The notes under the pieces were generated by a model that made no database searches, had not been told where the DNA came from, and was given only the letters and a program-made list of their open reading frames with translations. Shown piece by piece: positions 1 through 8,577 of a DNA stretch of 46,833 bases. The translations under genes were made by a program, and so were the position numbers. Numbering within the stretch: position 1 is the stretch's first letter; each line of letters begins with the position of its first letter. Source of the stretch: Actinomycetota bacterium (lineage in GTDB: Bacteria; Actinomycetota; Acidimicrobiia; Acidimicrobiales; Acidimicrobiaceae); the NCBI GenBank assembly GCA_027366165.1, contig DAHXKX010000032.1, forward strand, positions 1-46,833, given 5' to 3'.

Positions 1-84
1 TAGAATACGTTGACCAACGGAACTTGGCGGAATCATTGAATGCCAAGCCGTTCAAGGTCGCTAGGATGATGGAGCTATGAAGTC
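1..84. repeat. Left arm of a perfect 84-bp inverted repeat
   Basis: Bases 1-84 are the exact reverse complement of bases 406-489. The right arm covers the rho stop codon, the rho-rpmE spacer and the first codons of rpmE, so the left arm carries an inverted copy of the same junction, including a second plus-strand ATG AAG at 77-82. Identity ends abruptly after base 84. The repeat starts at the first base of the window, which fits a contig end folded back on itself (assembly or amplification chimera) as well as a true duplication. The plus-strand reading frame from ATG 77 closes after about 30 codons and resembles nothing I know. Confidence 0.95.
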
Positions 85-197
85 AAATCTTGAAACGCAC
101 GAACGAAGGGCCCCCCTCCAAAGGGAACCCTTCTCAGATCTGTCTATCTCTGGCAATGCTTCTACCTAACCTCGGAAGGCTAAATCAGACGGCTCCT

Positions 198-413
198 CTA
201 CTTTTTCGAGGACCTTCTCTCGCCATAACGCCGCTGGAAGCGCTCTACTCGTCCTCCGGTGTCGACGAGCTTTTGCTTACCCGTGTAAAAGGGATGGCAC
301 TCGCTGCAGAGCTCTACGTGGAGTTCCGACATAGTAGATTTTGTCACAAAAGTATTGCCACATGAGCAGTGGACGTTTGCAACCACGTAATTTGGGTGAA
401 TTTCAGACTTCAT
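198..413 (-). CDS. rpmE: 50S ribosomal protein L31
   Basis: Encodes 71 residues, the normal size for L31 of the large ribosomal subunit. It begins [10 protein letters not shown], and carries the zinc-binding form of the family: Cys17 and Cys19 (CSC) with Cys36 and a following His ([10 protein letters not shown]). Such C+ L31 proteins bind one zinc and are often replaced by a C- paralogue under zinc starvation; no paralogue is seen here. It lies directly downstream of rho on the same strand, with about 70 bp between them, as in many actinomycetes, where prfA and prmC usually follow. That continuation is missing because the window ends. The start codon and leader are part of the 84-bp inverted repeat. 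Confidence 0.95.
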   Translation of the reverse strand: MKSEIHPNYVVANVHCSCGNTFVTKSTMSELHVELCSECHPFYTGKQKLVDTGGRVERFQRRYGERRSSKK

Positions 414-489
414 AGCTCCATCATCCTAGCGACCTTGAACGGCTTGGCATTCAATGATTCCGCCAAGTTCCGTTGGTCAACGTATTCTA
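406..489. repeat. Right arm of the 84-bp inverted repeat
   Basis: This is the arm that sits in its natural context: rho stop codon at 487-489, rho-rpmE intergenic DNA, and the rpmE start codon at 411-413. The loop between the arms (85-405) contains most of rpmE. No base differs between the arms, so the event is either very recent or artificial. Confidence 0.95.
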
Positions 490-2244
490 GTAGTTGTTGG
501 GCACCTGAGACTTGGCGATCTCCTGCAGGAACTCTGCATTTGACTTCGTCGAGCGCACCTTGTCTATCAACAGTTCCAGACTCGGCGCCGAGTTGCCGTC
601 GTTACTCAATGCGTTGAGCACCCTTCGCAGCTTCCACACCAGTGAGAGTTGGTCCTTGTCAAATAGAAGCTCCTCATGCCTGGTCGATGAGGCATTGACA
701 TCAATGGCCGGGTACAGCCTTCTCTCAGCAAGACGACGGTCAAGTCGAAGTTCCATGTTTCCAGTTCCCTTGAACTCTTCAAAAATGACCTCGTCCATGC
801 GTGAACCGGTTTCAACCAGCGCGGTGGCAAGAATCGTTAATGAGCCGCCCTCCTCCACATTTCGCGCTGCTCCAAAGAACTTCTTAGGCGGATACAATGC
901 GCCTGAGTCAACACCTCCAGACATGATCCTGCCTGACGCCGGCTGAGCCAGGTTGTAGGCACGGGCAAGCCGGGTTATGCCATCCAGGATGATCACGACA
1001 TCTTGACCAAGCTCAACCAACCGCTTGGCACGCTCGAGCGCAAGCTCTGACACCGCAGTATGCTCCTCAGCCGGTCTGTCAAAAGTTGAGGCGACGACCT
1101 CACCCTTGACCGACCGCCGCATGTCGGTAACTTCCTCTGGACGCTCATCCACAAGCAACACCATAAGGAACACCTCAGGGTTGTTAGTCTCGATGCAGTG
1201 GGCGATATGCTTCATTATCGTCGTCTTACCCGCTTTTGGCGGTGAAACGATGAGACCCCTCTGTCCCTTGCCGATCGGGGAAACCAGATCCACGATTCGA
1301 GCCGTGACATTGGCTGGATCTTTGGGGGTTTCCAAGACAAGTTTGATATCGGGAAATAAAGGTGTCAACTCCTCGAACTTCGGACGCGACTTCGCCGCTT
1401 CCGGATCCGCGCTGTTCACCTGATCGACTCGAATAAGCGCAGGATACTTTTCGTTCGCGTTGGCAGCGCGGGCACCACCACGTACCTGATCTCCCTTGCG
1501 TAGCCCGTACTTACGAACAACAGAGATGGCCACATAGACATCCTTGGGACTTGGCAGGTATGTGCTCGATCTCAAGAACCCGAAACCCTCTTCGCGCAGA
1601 TCGAGGATCCCCTCGACATCAGTCAACTCCACCGGTGCCGGCGGCTCTGTTGAAACCTCGCGTTCGCGGTCTCCGCGATCCCGCCCTCTTCGCCTTCGGC
1701 TACGCCTTGATGCACCTTCGCCCAACTCGGGAGTGCGGCGGGCCTCTGGAGACTCTTCACTTGGGGCCTTCTCCAACTCTTCCGCTGTCTTGACGGCAAA
1801 CTCTTGATCAATTAGCTCATCGGTCGAGGTTGTGGCCTGTCCATTTGATCCATTGCGCATGGTTGGACTGAGCGGACGGCGTCTCGACATCGTTGAACTT
1901 GTCACAACGATCGGAGGTGGGACCGAAGCATCAATCGCAGACGGCGCCTCCACTGCCTCGGCGACCGCCTTGACACCAAACTCTGACCCATTTGCTGCGG
2001 CTGAACCCTCAGTTTTGATGGATGCAGCCTTTGAACTTCCCACGCCTCGCGTTTTTGCAACAGCGGCGGGTGAGGGAGCCCCAGTGGGAATCATCACTCC
2101 CGCTCCGACCAGAATCAGATCGATCATATCTGACTTCTTCGTCCTTGACGTCGTCTTTATCTGCAATGCTCCAGCAATTTCAGAGAGTTCGCCTCTGTCT
2201 TTTTTCTCGAGAACCGATCGCTCCAGCTGAGACTCAGTGCCCAT
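487..2244 (-). CDS. rho: Transcription termination factor Rho
   Basis: Hexameric RNA helicase that terminates transcription. The order is an N-terminal Rho_N helical domain (LSEIAGALQIK), a long low-complexity, Arg/Glu-rich insertion typical of high-GC Gram-positives (containing RRSRRRRGRDRGDR), the cold-shock-like RNA-binding domain (GILDLREEGFGFLR), then the RecA-like ATPase with P-loop SPPKAGKTT, Walker B VVIILDGITR and Q-loop region SGGVDSGALYPPKKFFG. The open frame reaches a GTG at 2259, but ATG 2244 is preceded by GAAGAGG at a good distance, so I choose 2244 (585 residues). It is the last gene before rpmE and follows thrC after a 387-bp leader, so it probably has its own promoter. Rho commonly autoregulates through its leader. 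Confidence 0.96.
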   Translation of the reverse strand: MGTESQLERSVLEKKDRGELSEIAGALQIKTTSRTKKSDMIDLILVGAGVMIPTGAPSPAAVAKTRGVGSSKAASIKTEGSAAANGSEFGVKAVAEAVEAPSAIDASVPPPIVVTSSTMSRRRPLSPTMRNGSNGQATTSTDELIDQEFAVKTAEELEKAPSEESPEARRTPELGEGASRRSRRRRGRDRGDREREVSTEPPAPVELTDVEGILDLREEGFGFLRSSTYLPSPKDVYVAISVVRKYGLRKGDQVRGGARAANANEKYPALIRVDQVNSADPEAAKSRPKFEELTPLFPDIKLVLETPKDPANVTARIVDLVSPIGKGQRGLIVSPPKAGKTTIMKHIAHCIETNNPEVFLMVLLVDERPEEVTDMRRSVKGEVVASTFDRPAEEHTAVSELALERAKRLVELGQDVVIILDGITRLARAYNLAQPASGRIMSGGVDSGALYPPKKFFGAARNVEEGGSLTILATALVETGSRMDEVIFEEFKGTGNMELRLDRRLAERRLYPAIDVNASSTRHEELLFDKDQLSLVWKLRRVLNALSNDGNSAPSLELLIDKVRSTKSNAEFLQEIAKSQVPNNY

Positions 2245-2631
2245 CTGCACCTCTTCCACGTAATAATAAATCGGTAAAATTCTTCAATATTGCTCCTCTG
2301 CAGCCCGCAACAGCTGAACCACTCCAAAAAATCATCTGATTGCGTGGTTTTTCTTCAGGTATTTTGCCTTTATGAGCCTTTTCCCAGGGATGGGAGTTGA
2401 TTGACCTAGGTAGCGAATAACTCTACTACTCGCACGTTACCTAGTTTCTACCACAACCGGACTCCCTACTCAAATCCAACACCAAACCAAATCGCAGTAA
2501 TTCAGATTGTGCTGATCATAGAAGATTTCGTAAGAGAGTTTACCCGTTGGAACATCCAGTAATCGAAATGATCCGATACACCGCAGGTACCTTAAATCCA
2601 GACTAGCAGGTTTCAGTATGCGACTGTGCCG
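2245..2631 (-). other. Long rho leader / thrC-rho intergenic region
   Basis: This stretch of 387 bases has no convincing gene on either strand. It is AT-richer than its neighbours and holds one clear hairpin (2406-2444). It probably contains the rho promoter and untranslated leader. I could not place -35/-10 boxes with confidence. Confidence 0.5.
2406..2444 (-). promoter_or_regulatory. Inverted repeat / possible leader hairpin upstream of rho
   Basis: CTAGGTA at 2406-2412 pairs with TACCTAG at 2438-2444, and the stem extends by three more pairs (one G-T) to about 10 bp with a 19-nt loop. It lies about 160 bp upstream of the rho start and has no T-run, so it is not a standard intrinsic terminator. 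It could be a leader structure used in autoregulation, or chance. Confidence 0.35.
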
Positions 2632-3708
2632 CTAGACCCCAAGCTCTCTGCATATGGCATCGTATGTCGCGTCGACGGCCTCAGGTACAGATATCTGTGA
2701 AATTGCAGCATCAGGATCCTTCAACCCATGACCGGTCAGTACGCACACGACCACGGAGCCGCGCTTAACGTCGGTCTTTAGCAAACCTGCCACAGATGCC
2801 GCGGACGCTGGCTCACAAAACACAGACTCCTTGGCAGCCAAGAATCGGTAGGCCTGAAGAATCTCGCTGTCAGTTACCGAGGAGATGGCCCCTCCAGACT
2901 CATCTCTCGCCTGTACCGCATGGTCCCATGATGCCGGATTGCCAATCCGGATCGCCGTCGCGATCGTTTCTGGATGTTCAACGACATGACCCAGAACAAT
3001 CGGGGCTGCACCCGCAGCCTGAAAACCCATCATCTTTGGAGCTGACGCCGTAATCCCGCTCTTCAAGTACTCCTTGTAACCCTTCCAGTATGCGGTGATA
3101 TTGCCAGCATTGCCTACCGGAATGAAATGGTAATCCGGAACAACTCCCAAGGTGTCGACAATCTCAAAGGCGCCGGTCTTCTGACCCTCGATACGGTACG
3201 GGTTAATCGAGTTGACGACGGTTATCTTTGCCGAGTGTTCACCAAGCTCACGTACGATCTGAAGTGCCTGGTCGAAATTGCCCCTTACCTGCATAACCTT
3301 GGCGCCATAGATCAGGGCCTGAGCAAGCTTGCCAAGGGCTATATAGCCCTCCGGGATCAACACCGCGCAAGTCATTCCTGCCTTGGCAGCGTACGCTGCT
3401 GCTGAAGCCGAGGTATTCCCGGTCGAGGCACACACAACAGTCTGGCTACCTTCCTCTGCGGCCTTGGAAATCGCCAGGGTCATCCCTCTATCCTTGAAGG
3501 ATCCGGTTGGATTCCCACCTTCATACTTGAGATACACATCAGCCGACTTGAGACTTGACAGTTCTGGTGCATAAATTAGCGGGGTCCTTCCCTCCCCCAG
3601 GGTGATTACGGGTGTATTTTCGTCGACTGGGAGAAAACTTCGGTACTCCTCGACCACACCACGCCAAACCAATCGTTCGTGATCCGGCCGTTTGGGATCT
3701 TCTGCCAT
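2632..3708 (-). CDS. thrC: Threonine synthase
   Basis: PLP enzyme converting O-phosphohomoserine to threonine. It has 358 residues, typical of the short class without a zinc ribbon. The PLP lysine is Lys72 in [11 protein letters not shown], and the phosphate-binding loop is seen as [15 protein letters not shown]. The start ATG has GAGG about 10 nt upstream. It follows hom by 32 bp and precedes rho, the standard actinomycete order, except that thrB (homoserine kinase), often next to thrC, is absent. A second ThrC-like gene lies at 35921-37162; this one is the better candidate for the real threonine synthase because of its size and its place behind hom. Confidence 0.93.
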   Translation of the reverse strand: MAEDPKRPDHERLVWRGVVEEYRSFLPVDENTPVITLGEGRTPLIYAPELSSLKSADVYLKYEGGNPTGSFKDRGMTLAISKAAEEGSQTVVCASTGNTSASAAAYAAKAGMTCAVLIPEGYIALGKLAQALIYGAKVMQVRGNFDQALQIVRELGEHSAKITVVNSINPYRIEGQKTGAFEIVDTLGVVPDYHFIPVGNAGNITAYWKGYKEYLKSGITASAPKMMGFQAAGAAPIVLGHVVEHPETIATAIRIGNPASWDHAVQARDESGGAISSVTDSEILQAYRFLAAKESVFCEPASAASVAGLLKTDVKRGSVVVCVLTGHGLKDPDAAISQISVPEAVDATYDAICRELGV

Positions 3709-3740
3709 CTATTCAGGACCTCATCACTAATTCGCCCAAG

Positions 3741-5057
3741 TCAGCCTTGGGCCGATCCATTACCTAACACCCTTATGAAGCCGACGAGCCGCCTAACTGC
3801 GCCGAGCTCCCGGACCTCGGCCAGTGTCATCTGGACCGCGCGCTCCTTTGCCTGGTGCGTTATAAATATCAGCCTGGCCTCTTGTCCAAGACCGACCTGC
3901 TCCATCGACATGATCGAAACCCCGTTGGCTCCAAACACCGTTGCTACCTGGGCGAGCACTCCGGGACGGTCACTCACGTCGATCGCGATATAAAACTGGT
4001 AATCCAGTTCGTCAAATGGAAGAATCTGCGCGGCCGGACGGACAACGTGACGCTCTGTGGATCCATAGCGAAGATTATGTGCTGCATCTACGATGTCCCC
4101 GAGTACGGCCGAAGCGGTGGGCATGCCGCCAGCCCCCCTACCGTAGAACATCAGCTCACCGACCGAATCGCCTTCCACAAAAATTGCGTTAAAAGCATCC
4201 CGGACTGCCGAGAGTGGGTGAGTTAGCGCCACCATTGTTGGGTGAACCCTAACGGATACGCTTCCCTCCTCTCCCTCCGCCCCCTCGATCCACTCACATA
4301 TCGCAAGGAGTTTGAGGGTAAAACCATGCCGCTTGGCAAAGGCAAAGTCATCCAGGGTTACAGAGGTTATCCCTTCCCGGTAGACATCGCTGTACTGAAC
4401 CTTGCGGCCGAATGCGATGGAAGCGAGGATTGCCGCCTTCGCACTTGCGTCTATGCCACCGACATCTGCCGTAGGATCGGCTTCCGCGTAACCAAGTTCC
4501 TGAGCACTCTTCAGCGCATCCTGGTACGAAGTGGCGTCTTCAGACATTCTCGTGAGTATGTAGTTGGTTGTCCCATTGACAATCCCAGTCACGCGACGCA
4601 CCCGCTCAGCGGCCAAAGACACCTTCAAAGATCGTATGAGAGGAATACCTCCGGCCACGGCGGCCTCGAAAAAGATGTCACGGCCCTGACTTCGAGCCAG
4701 TTCCGAAAGCTCTTCACCAAAATCGGAGAGCAGGGTCTTGTTGGCAGTCACAACCGACTTCTTTGACCTGAGTGCCTCCTCGATCAGAGCCTTGGCCGGA
4801 TCATAGCCTCCCATGACTTCAACGACAATATCGATCGAAGGATCGGTGACCACCGAAAACGGATCGAGCGTGAGCAACTCCCGGGGGACCCACCTGGGAC
4901 GTTCGACGGAAAGATCTCTGACAGAAATCGCGGCAATCTCCAAAACCTCACCAGTTTGCGACTCTATCAGGCTCTGGTCCTCGAGGATGATTTTGACCAG
5001 GGCTGCACCAACATTGCCGCAACCCAGTATTCCCAAACGAACCGGTATTGAACTCAC
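3741..5057 (-). CDS. hom: Homoserine dehydrogenase
   Basis: NAD(P)-dependent reduction of aspartate semialdehyde to homoserine, the branch point for threonine and methionine. Of 438 residues, the N-terminus is a Rossmann fold (GILGCGNVGAALV), the catalytic domain follows (VNGTTNYILTRM, and a Lys/Asp-rich active site region around AEADPTADVGGIDA), and an ACT domain ends the protein (VSDRPGVLAQVATVFGANGV), which in this family senses threonine. The start is a GTG whose Shine-Dalgarno-like GGAGG almost touches it, so the exact start is uncertain by a few codons. It lies between lysA (109 bp upstream) and thrC (32 bp downstream), forming an aspartate-family cluster. Confidence 0.95.
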   Translation of the reverse strand: MSSIPVRLGILGCGNVGAALVKIILEDQSLIESQTGEVLEIAAISVRDLSVERPRWVPRELLTLDPFSVVTDPSIDIVVEVMGGYDPAKALIEEALRSKKSVVTANKTLLSDFGEELSELARSQGRDIFFEAAVAGGIPLIRSLKVSLAAERVRRVTGIVNGTTNYILTRMSEDATSYQDALKSAQELGYAEADPTADVGGIDASAKAAILASIAFGRKVQYSDVYREGITSVTLDDFAFAKRHGFTLKLLAICEWIEGAEGEEGSVSVRVHPTMVALTHPLSAVRDAFNAIFVEGDSVGELMFYGRGAGGMPTASAVLGDIVDAAHNLRYGSTERHVVRPAAQILPFDELDYQFYIAIDVSDRPGVLAQVATVFGANGVSIMSMEQVGLGQEARLIFITHQAKERAVQMTLAEVRELGAVRRLVGFIRVLGNGSAQG

Positions 5058-5166
5058 CCCTCCAACTTAGCGCCTCGAAAGACCGCTATCTCTTAAGAGC
5101 CGGCATTGGCGTCTACTAGCGGCGTAAACCTGCCAGGCGCACAAAGACCCGCTGAGAACCGTGACC

Positions 5167-6492
5167 TTAACTCACGTCCAGGGATAGCAGATCACTAATT
5201 GTCTCTCTCCGCAACACCAGCCGATAGCCATGACTGTTCACAAATACGACTGCCGGACGACCCACCTTATTGTAATTCGACGCCATTGAATACCCATACG
5301 CTCCAGTGACTGGCGTTGCTATATAGTCCCCCACCATTGTGGATGAGGGTAGATGGCCATCTCTGACAAGGATATCACCAGACTCGCAGTGCTTTCCGAC
5401 TACAGTCACCTGCCAATCGCGCCGGGCTAGAACGTCATCCACAAGAAATGTCTCGTATCCACTGTCATATAGGACAGGCCTTGGATTGTCGCTCATTCCG
5501 CCATCCACGCTTACATAGGTCCGGATGCCCTGAATCCTCTTTATCGTCCCAACCTCATAGACCGTGATCGCAGCCGGTCCAACCAGGGAACGGCCCGGTT
5601 CGACCATGATCCGGGCCGACGACGGAATCCCCGCAGCTCTGGCACTTTCCTTGAGTGCCCAAGCCCAGTCGGCGAAGCCCAGGACTGGCTCACCAGCCAT
5701 GTACGGGATTCCCAAACCTCCGCCAAAATTGAGTTCCTCAACACCCGATGAGGAAAAGAACGGCGCCAGCACCTCCACCTCTTTGACGAAAGAATCAAGA
5801 GAAAAGATCTGGCTTCCGATATGAGCGTGCATTCCGACCAGTTCCAATTTGCTGGAAAGTCTCAGACGGTCCAACGCCAGTTTTGCGTCACCTGAAAGAA
5901 GTCCAAAGCCAAACTTGGAGTCGTCCTGTCCCGTCATGACGAACTCATGCGTATGGGCCTCTACGCCCGGAGTCACCCTTATCCAAACCTTCACATGGCT
6001 ATCTGGCGGAAGTAGCTCCTCCAAGCGGTCGATCTCATCGAAAGAATCAATCACTATCCTGCCGACACCTGCGGAAACAGCCAGTTCAAGCTCTGCAACC
6101 GACTTGTTGTTGCCGTGCATGACGATACGGTCAGGAGGAAAGTCGGCGCTGAGTGCTACAGAAAGCTCTCCGCCTGAGGCCACATCAATATGTAGTCCTT
6201 CTTCGGCGACAAGCTTGGCCATCGCCTTGCACAAGAACGCCTTTGAAGCGTAGGCAACATCATTCCCGAAATGCTCCTTCAGCTCTCTCGCCCGAGACCT
6301 GATCTGATCTTCGTCATAGATGAAAAGCGGGGATCCAAACTCGTCGACCAGATCCGATACTTTCTGTCCTCTAATCCATAGGGCACCATCACGGTCCACG
6401 CCGGATCCTTGGGGCAGAAGGTAGAGGGGAATTGGATCACTTGGATCGGCCTTTTCGGCTGGGCTGCTGAACAATCCTTCTGACTCGTTCAT
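5167..6492 (-). CDS. lysA: Diaminopimelate decarboxylase
   Basis: Fold-type III PLP enzyme that decarboxylates meso-diaminopimelate to lysine. Visible marks: PLP lysine in VAYASKAFLCKAM, HIGSQ, the glycine loop FGGGLGIPY, EPGRSLVGPA, and the substrate-side CESGDIL. About 441 residues, normal for the family. The start is either GTG 6495 or ATG 6492, both served by a GGAG just upstream; the ATG overlaps the argS stop codon in TGATG, so the two genes are translationally coupled. argS-lysA-hom-thrC is the usual actinomycete arrangement. Confidence 0.95.
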   Translation of the reverse strand: MNESEGLFSSPAEKADPSDPIPLYLLPQGSGVDRDGALWIRGQKVSDLVDEFGSPLFIYDEDQIRSRARELKEHFGNDVAYASKAFLCKAMAKLVAEEGLHIDVASGGELSVALSADFPPDRIVMHGNNKSVAELELAVSAGVGRIVIDSFDEIDRLEELLPPDSHVKVWIRVTPGVEAHTHEFVMTGQDDSKFGFGLLSGDAKLALDRLRLSSKLELVGMHAHIGSQIFSLDSFVKEVEVLAPFFSSSGVEELNFGGGLGIPYMAGEPVLGFADWAWALKESARAAGIPSSARIMVEPGRSLVGPAAITVYEVGTIKRIQGIRTYVSVDGGMSDNPRPVLYDSGYETFLVDDVLARRDWQVTVVGKHCESGDILVRDGHLPSSTMVGDYIATPVTGAYGYSMASNYNKVGRPAVVFVNSHGYRLVLRRETISDLLSLDVS

Positions 6493-8117
6493 CACATCTG
6501 CTCCAATGCCTCAACACCAAGAAGTGACAGTGCCACCCGGATTGCCACTTTGCATCCAGCAACAAGATACAGTCTGGCATAGGTGAGCTCGATTTCGACT
6601 GCGTCGGAAATCACATAGCAGTCATGATAGAAGCTGTGGAACAGTCCGGAAAAATCCTTCAGCCAATTGGCGATTTTGTAAGGCGCCCTGTCTAATCCCG
6701 CCTCCTCGACAACCTCCGGCAGCGACATCAACTCTCTCATCAATGCAAGCTCCCTCGGGTGCACCAAAAGCGAGAGGTCCACTTCGGAAATAGCAGGCAA
6801 AATGATTCCCCGCTGATCTTTCACCCTCTCAATGGATGCCATGCGAGCATGAGCATACTGGATGTAGTAGACCGGGTTGTCCATCGATTCAGCCTTGACC
6901 TTGTCCAGGTCCACCGAGGTTGCCCGATCTATCGAGGTGGACAGCGAGAGGAGCCTCGTTGCGGCCGGACCAAGATCATCCACAAGATCCTCGAGCGGAA
7001 TCAGATTTCCTTTCCGCTTTGAGAACTTCAGCCGATCGCTTCCCGAAAGTAGCGATACCATCTGCCCAAGTAGGATTTCAAGCTTTTCAGAACCAACTCC
7101 CACCGCATCCATTGCTGCTTTGAGCGAGGCAACCTGGCCATGGTGGTCGGCACCAAAGATGTCGATCACCCTTTGAAAGCCTCTCACTACAAACTTGTTG
7201 TAGTGGTATGCGATGTCACCGGCCAGGTAGGTGAAGTCGCCCTCCGCCTTTACCAGGTAGCGGTCCCGGGAGTCGCCAAACCTGGTGGAAAGGAAGATCT
7301 TCTTCGAATCCTCCTCTGCAATCAGCCCCTTCGAGTCCAACAGATCCAGGATCTCTTCAACTGCACCGGACTCCTCGATCGACGCCTGTGAAAACCAAAC
7401 GTCAAAGTGTATGCCAAGTTTGTCGAGTGAGATCTTGATCGTCTTCAGGTTCCGCTCAGCCGCCCACTTTCCAGCCGCCACAACATCTTCCGGTCCGGAA
7501 TACTCGGCTGCCAACTCCTTGACATAGTCGCCCTGATACCCCTCTTCTTCCACTTCACGACCCGCCCGCCGGGCAAGAAGGGACTCGCCAAGACGGCGTA
7601 TCTGCCCACCGGTATCATTTACGTAATACTCTGTTGACACCGCGTATCCGCAACGCCTCAGCAAACGGGCAAGTGCGTCGCCATATGAGGCCCACCATCC
7701 GTTTCCCACATGCAGAGGTCCGGTAGGATTTGCCGAACAGAACTCCAGCAATACCCGCTCACCGCCACCAACGCCAGACAGTGCGAAGGAGTCTTCACCC
7801 TTGAGGACGGCCTGGGCCAACTCTTCGTGAAGATACCCGCAATTCAAAAAAAAGTTGATGAACCCAGGACCAGCAATCTCTAACCTCTCCTGGTGCCTGA
7901 TCGGATTCTCATTGAGGTAGCCGCAAATTTTCTCCGCAAGCGATCTGGGACTTACTCCGAGCCGCTTGGCGGCAACCATTGCCACATTGGTGGAAAATTC
8001 TCCATGTTCGATACGCGCGGGCCTCTCCACAACAAACAGGGAGGGGTCAATTTCCAGACCCATACTCTCCATCGCTGCGCCAAGCGCTTCCGCGATCCTG
8101 TCTCGAACACCGTTCAC
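6492..8117 (-). CDS. argS: Arginyl-tRNA synthetase
   Basis: Class I aminoacyl-tRNA synthetase charging tRNA-Arg. The HIGH-type motif is HVGN in ANPTGPLHVGNGWW, with the KMSK-region counterpart DRLKFSKRKGN; the N-terminal Add1-like domain and the C-terminal anticodon-binding helices (DALR domain) are present. The frame can be read from TTG 8168, but GTG 8117 has AGGTGG five bases upstream and gives 541 residues starting VNGVRDRIAEAL, which matches where the family usually starts. It is divergent from tRNA-Arg(CCG), its own kind of substrate, about 110 bp away. Confidence 0.95.
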   Translation of the reverse strand: MNGVRDRIAEALGAAMESMGLEIDPSLFVVERPARIEHGEFSTNVAMVAAKRLGVSPRSLAEKICGYLNENPIRHQERLEIAGPGFINFFLNCGYLHEELAQAVLKGEDSFALSGVGGGERVLLEFCSANPTGPLHVGNGWWASYGDALARLLRRCGYAVSTEYYVNDTGGQIRRLGESLLARRAGREVEEEGYQGDYVKELAAEYSGPEDVVAAGKWAAERNLKTIKISLDKLGIHFDVWFSQASIEESGAVEEILDLLDSKGLIAEEDSKKIFLSTRFGDSRDRYLVKAEGDFTYLAGDIAYHYNKFVVRGFQRVIDIFGADHHGQVASLKAAMDAVGVGSEKLEILLGQMVSLLSGSDRLKFSKRKGNLIPLEDLVDDLGPAATRLLSLSTSIDRATSVDLDKVKAESMDNPVYYIQYAHARMASIERVKDQRGIILPAISEVDLSLLVHPRELALMRELMSLPEVVEEAGLDRAPYKIANWLKDFSGLFHSFYHDCYVISDAVEIELTYARLYLVAGCKVAIRVALSLLGVEALEQM

Positions 8118-8227
8118 CTTTCCCACCTTTAAGAGCACCTCAAAACCGTCTAACGAAACCCAACACAATCATTACATCGCACATACTGTGACGAACCTCA
8201 AAATTGCCACACTACTCTGGCTTATGT

Positions 8228-8300
8228 GCCCTCGTAGCTCAGGGGATAGAGCATCGGCCTCCGGAGCCGTGTGCGCAGGTTCGAATCCTGCCGAGGGCGC
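8228..8300 (+). tRNA. tRNA-Arg (anticodon CCG)
   Basis: Cloverleaf is complete: acceptor GCCCTCG (8228-8234) pairs with CGAGGGC (8292-8298), D-arm TAGCTCAGGGGATAGAGC, anticodon loop CTCCGGA with anticodon CCG reading CGG codons, and T-arm GCAGGTTCGAATCCTGC. The discriminator base is G and the CCA end is not encoded. It lies between argS and the MurE-like gene and is transcribed away from argS. Confidence 0.95.
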
Positions 8301-8577
8301 AAATCTTAACTAGCCAGCCTAGATGGACACCCGACTTTTCCGCAGGAAAAGACGCAGATTGACGCCCGGAGGAGTTCTGGACCGACAGCATGCGCCTTGG
8401 ACTAACCACCCCACGCCCCATCAGAATTGCTCCCAAGAAGTGCGATCTCATATCCGGACCCGTCCTGACAATCAACCAGTAATGTGAAAGACTTTGATAG
8501 CTTGGAATTGAATATATGAGGTTTTTCTTCCTAATCCTTGTCTTATGCGAAGCAGGTAAATATATAACGACAGCAAT

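Noticed and set aside
105-133. GAAGGG/CCCTTC hairpin downstream of rpmE as a terminator
   Set aside because: The stem is six pairs and no T-run follows on the minus strand. It also lies between the arms of the suspicious inverted repeat.
4242-4766. 174-codon plus-strand frame antisense to hom
   Set aside because: It lies wholly inside the well-supported hom gene, has no family resemblance, and is a codon-bias shadow.
7966-8313. Plus-strand frame ending across tRNA-Arg
   Set aside because: Its end is a translation of the tRNA gene, and its start is antisense to argS; a known artefact type.
8304-8577. Plus-strand peptide reading SMRLGLTTPRPIRIAPKKCD between tRNA-Arg and the Mur-like gene, as a possible integrase remnant
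   Set aside because: The frame is short and shows no recognisable integrase motif; no repeated tRNA end (att site) was found.
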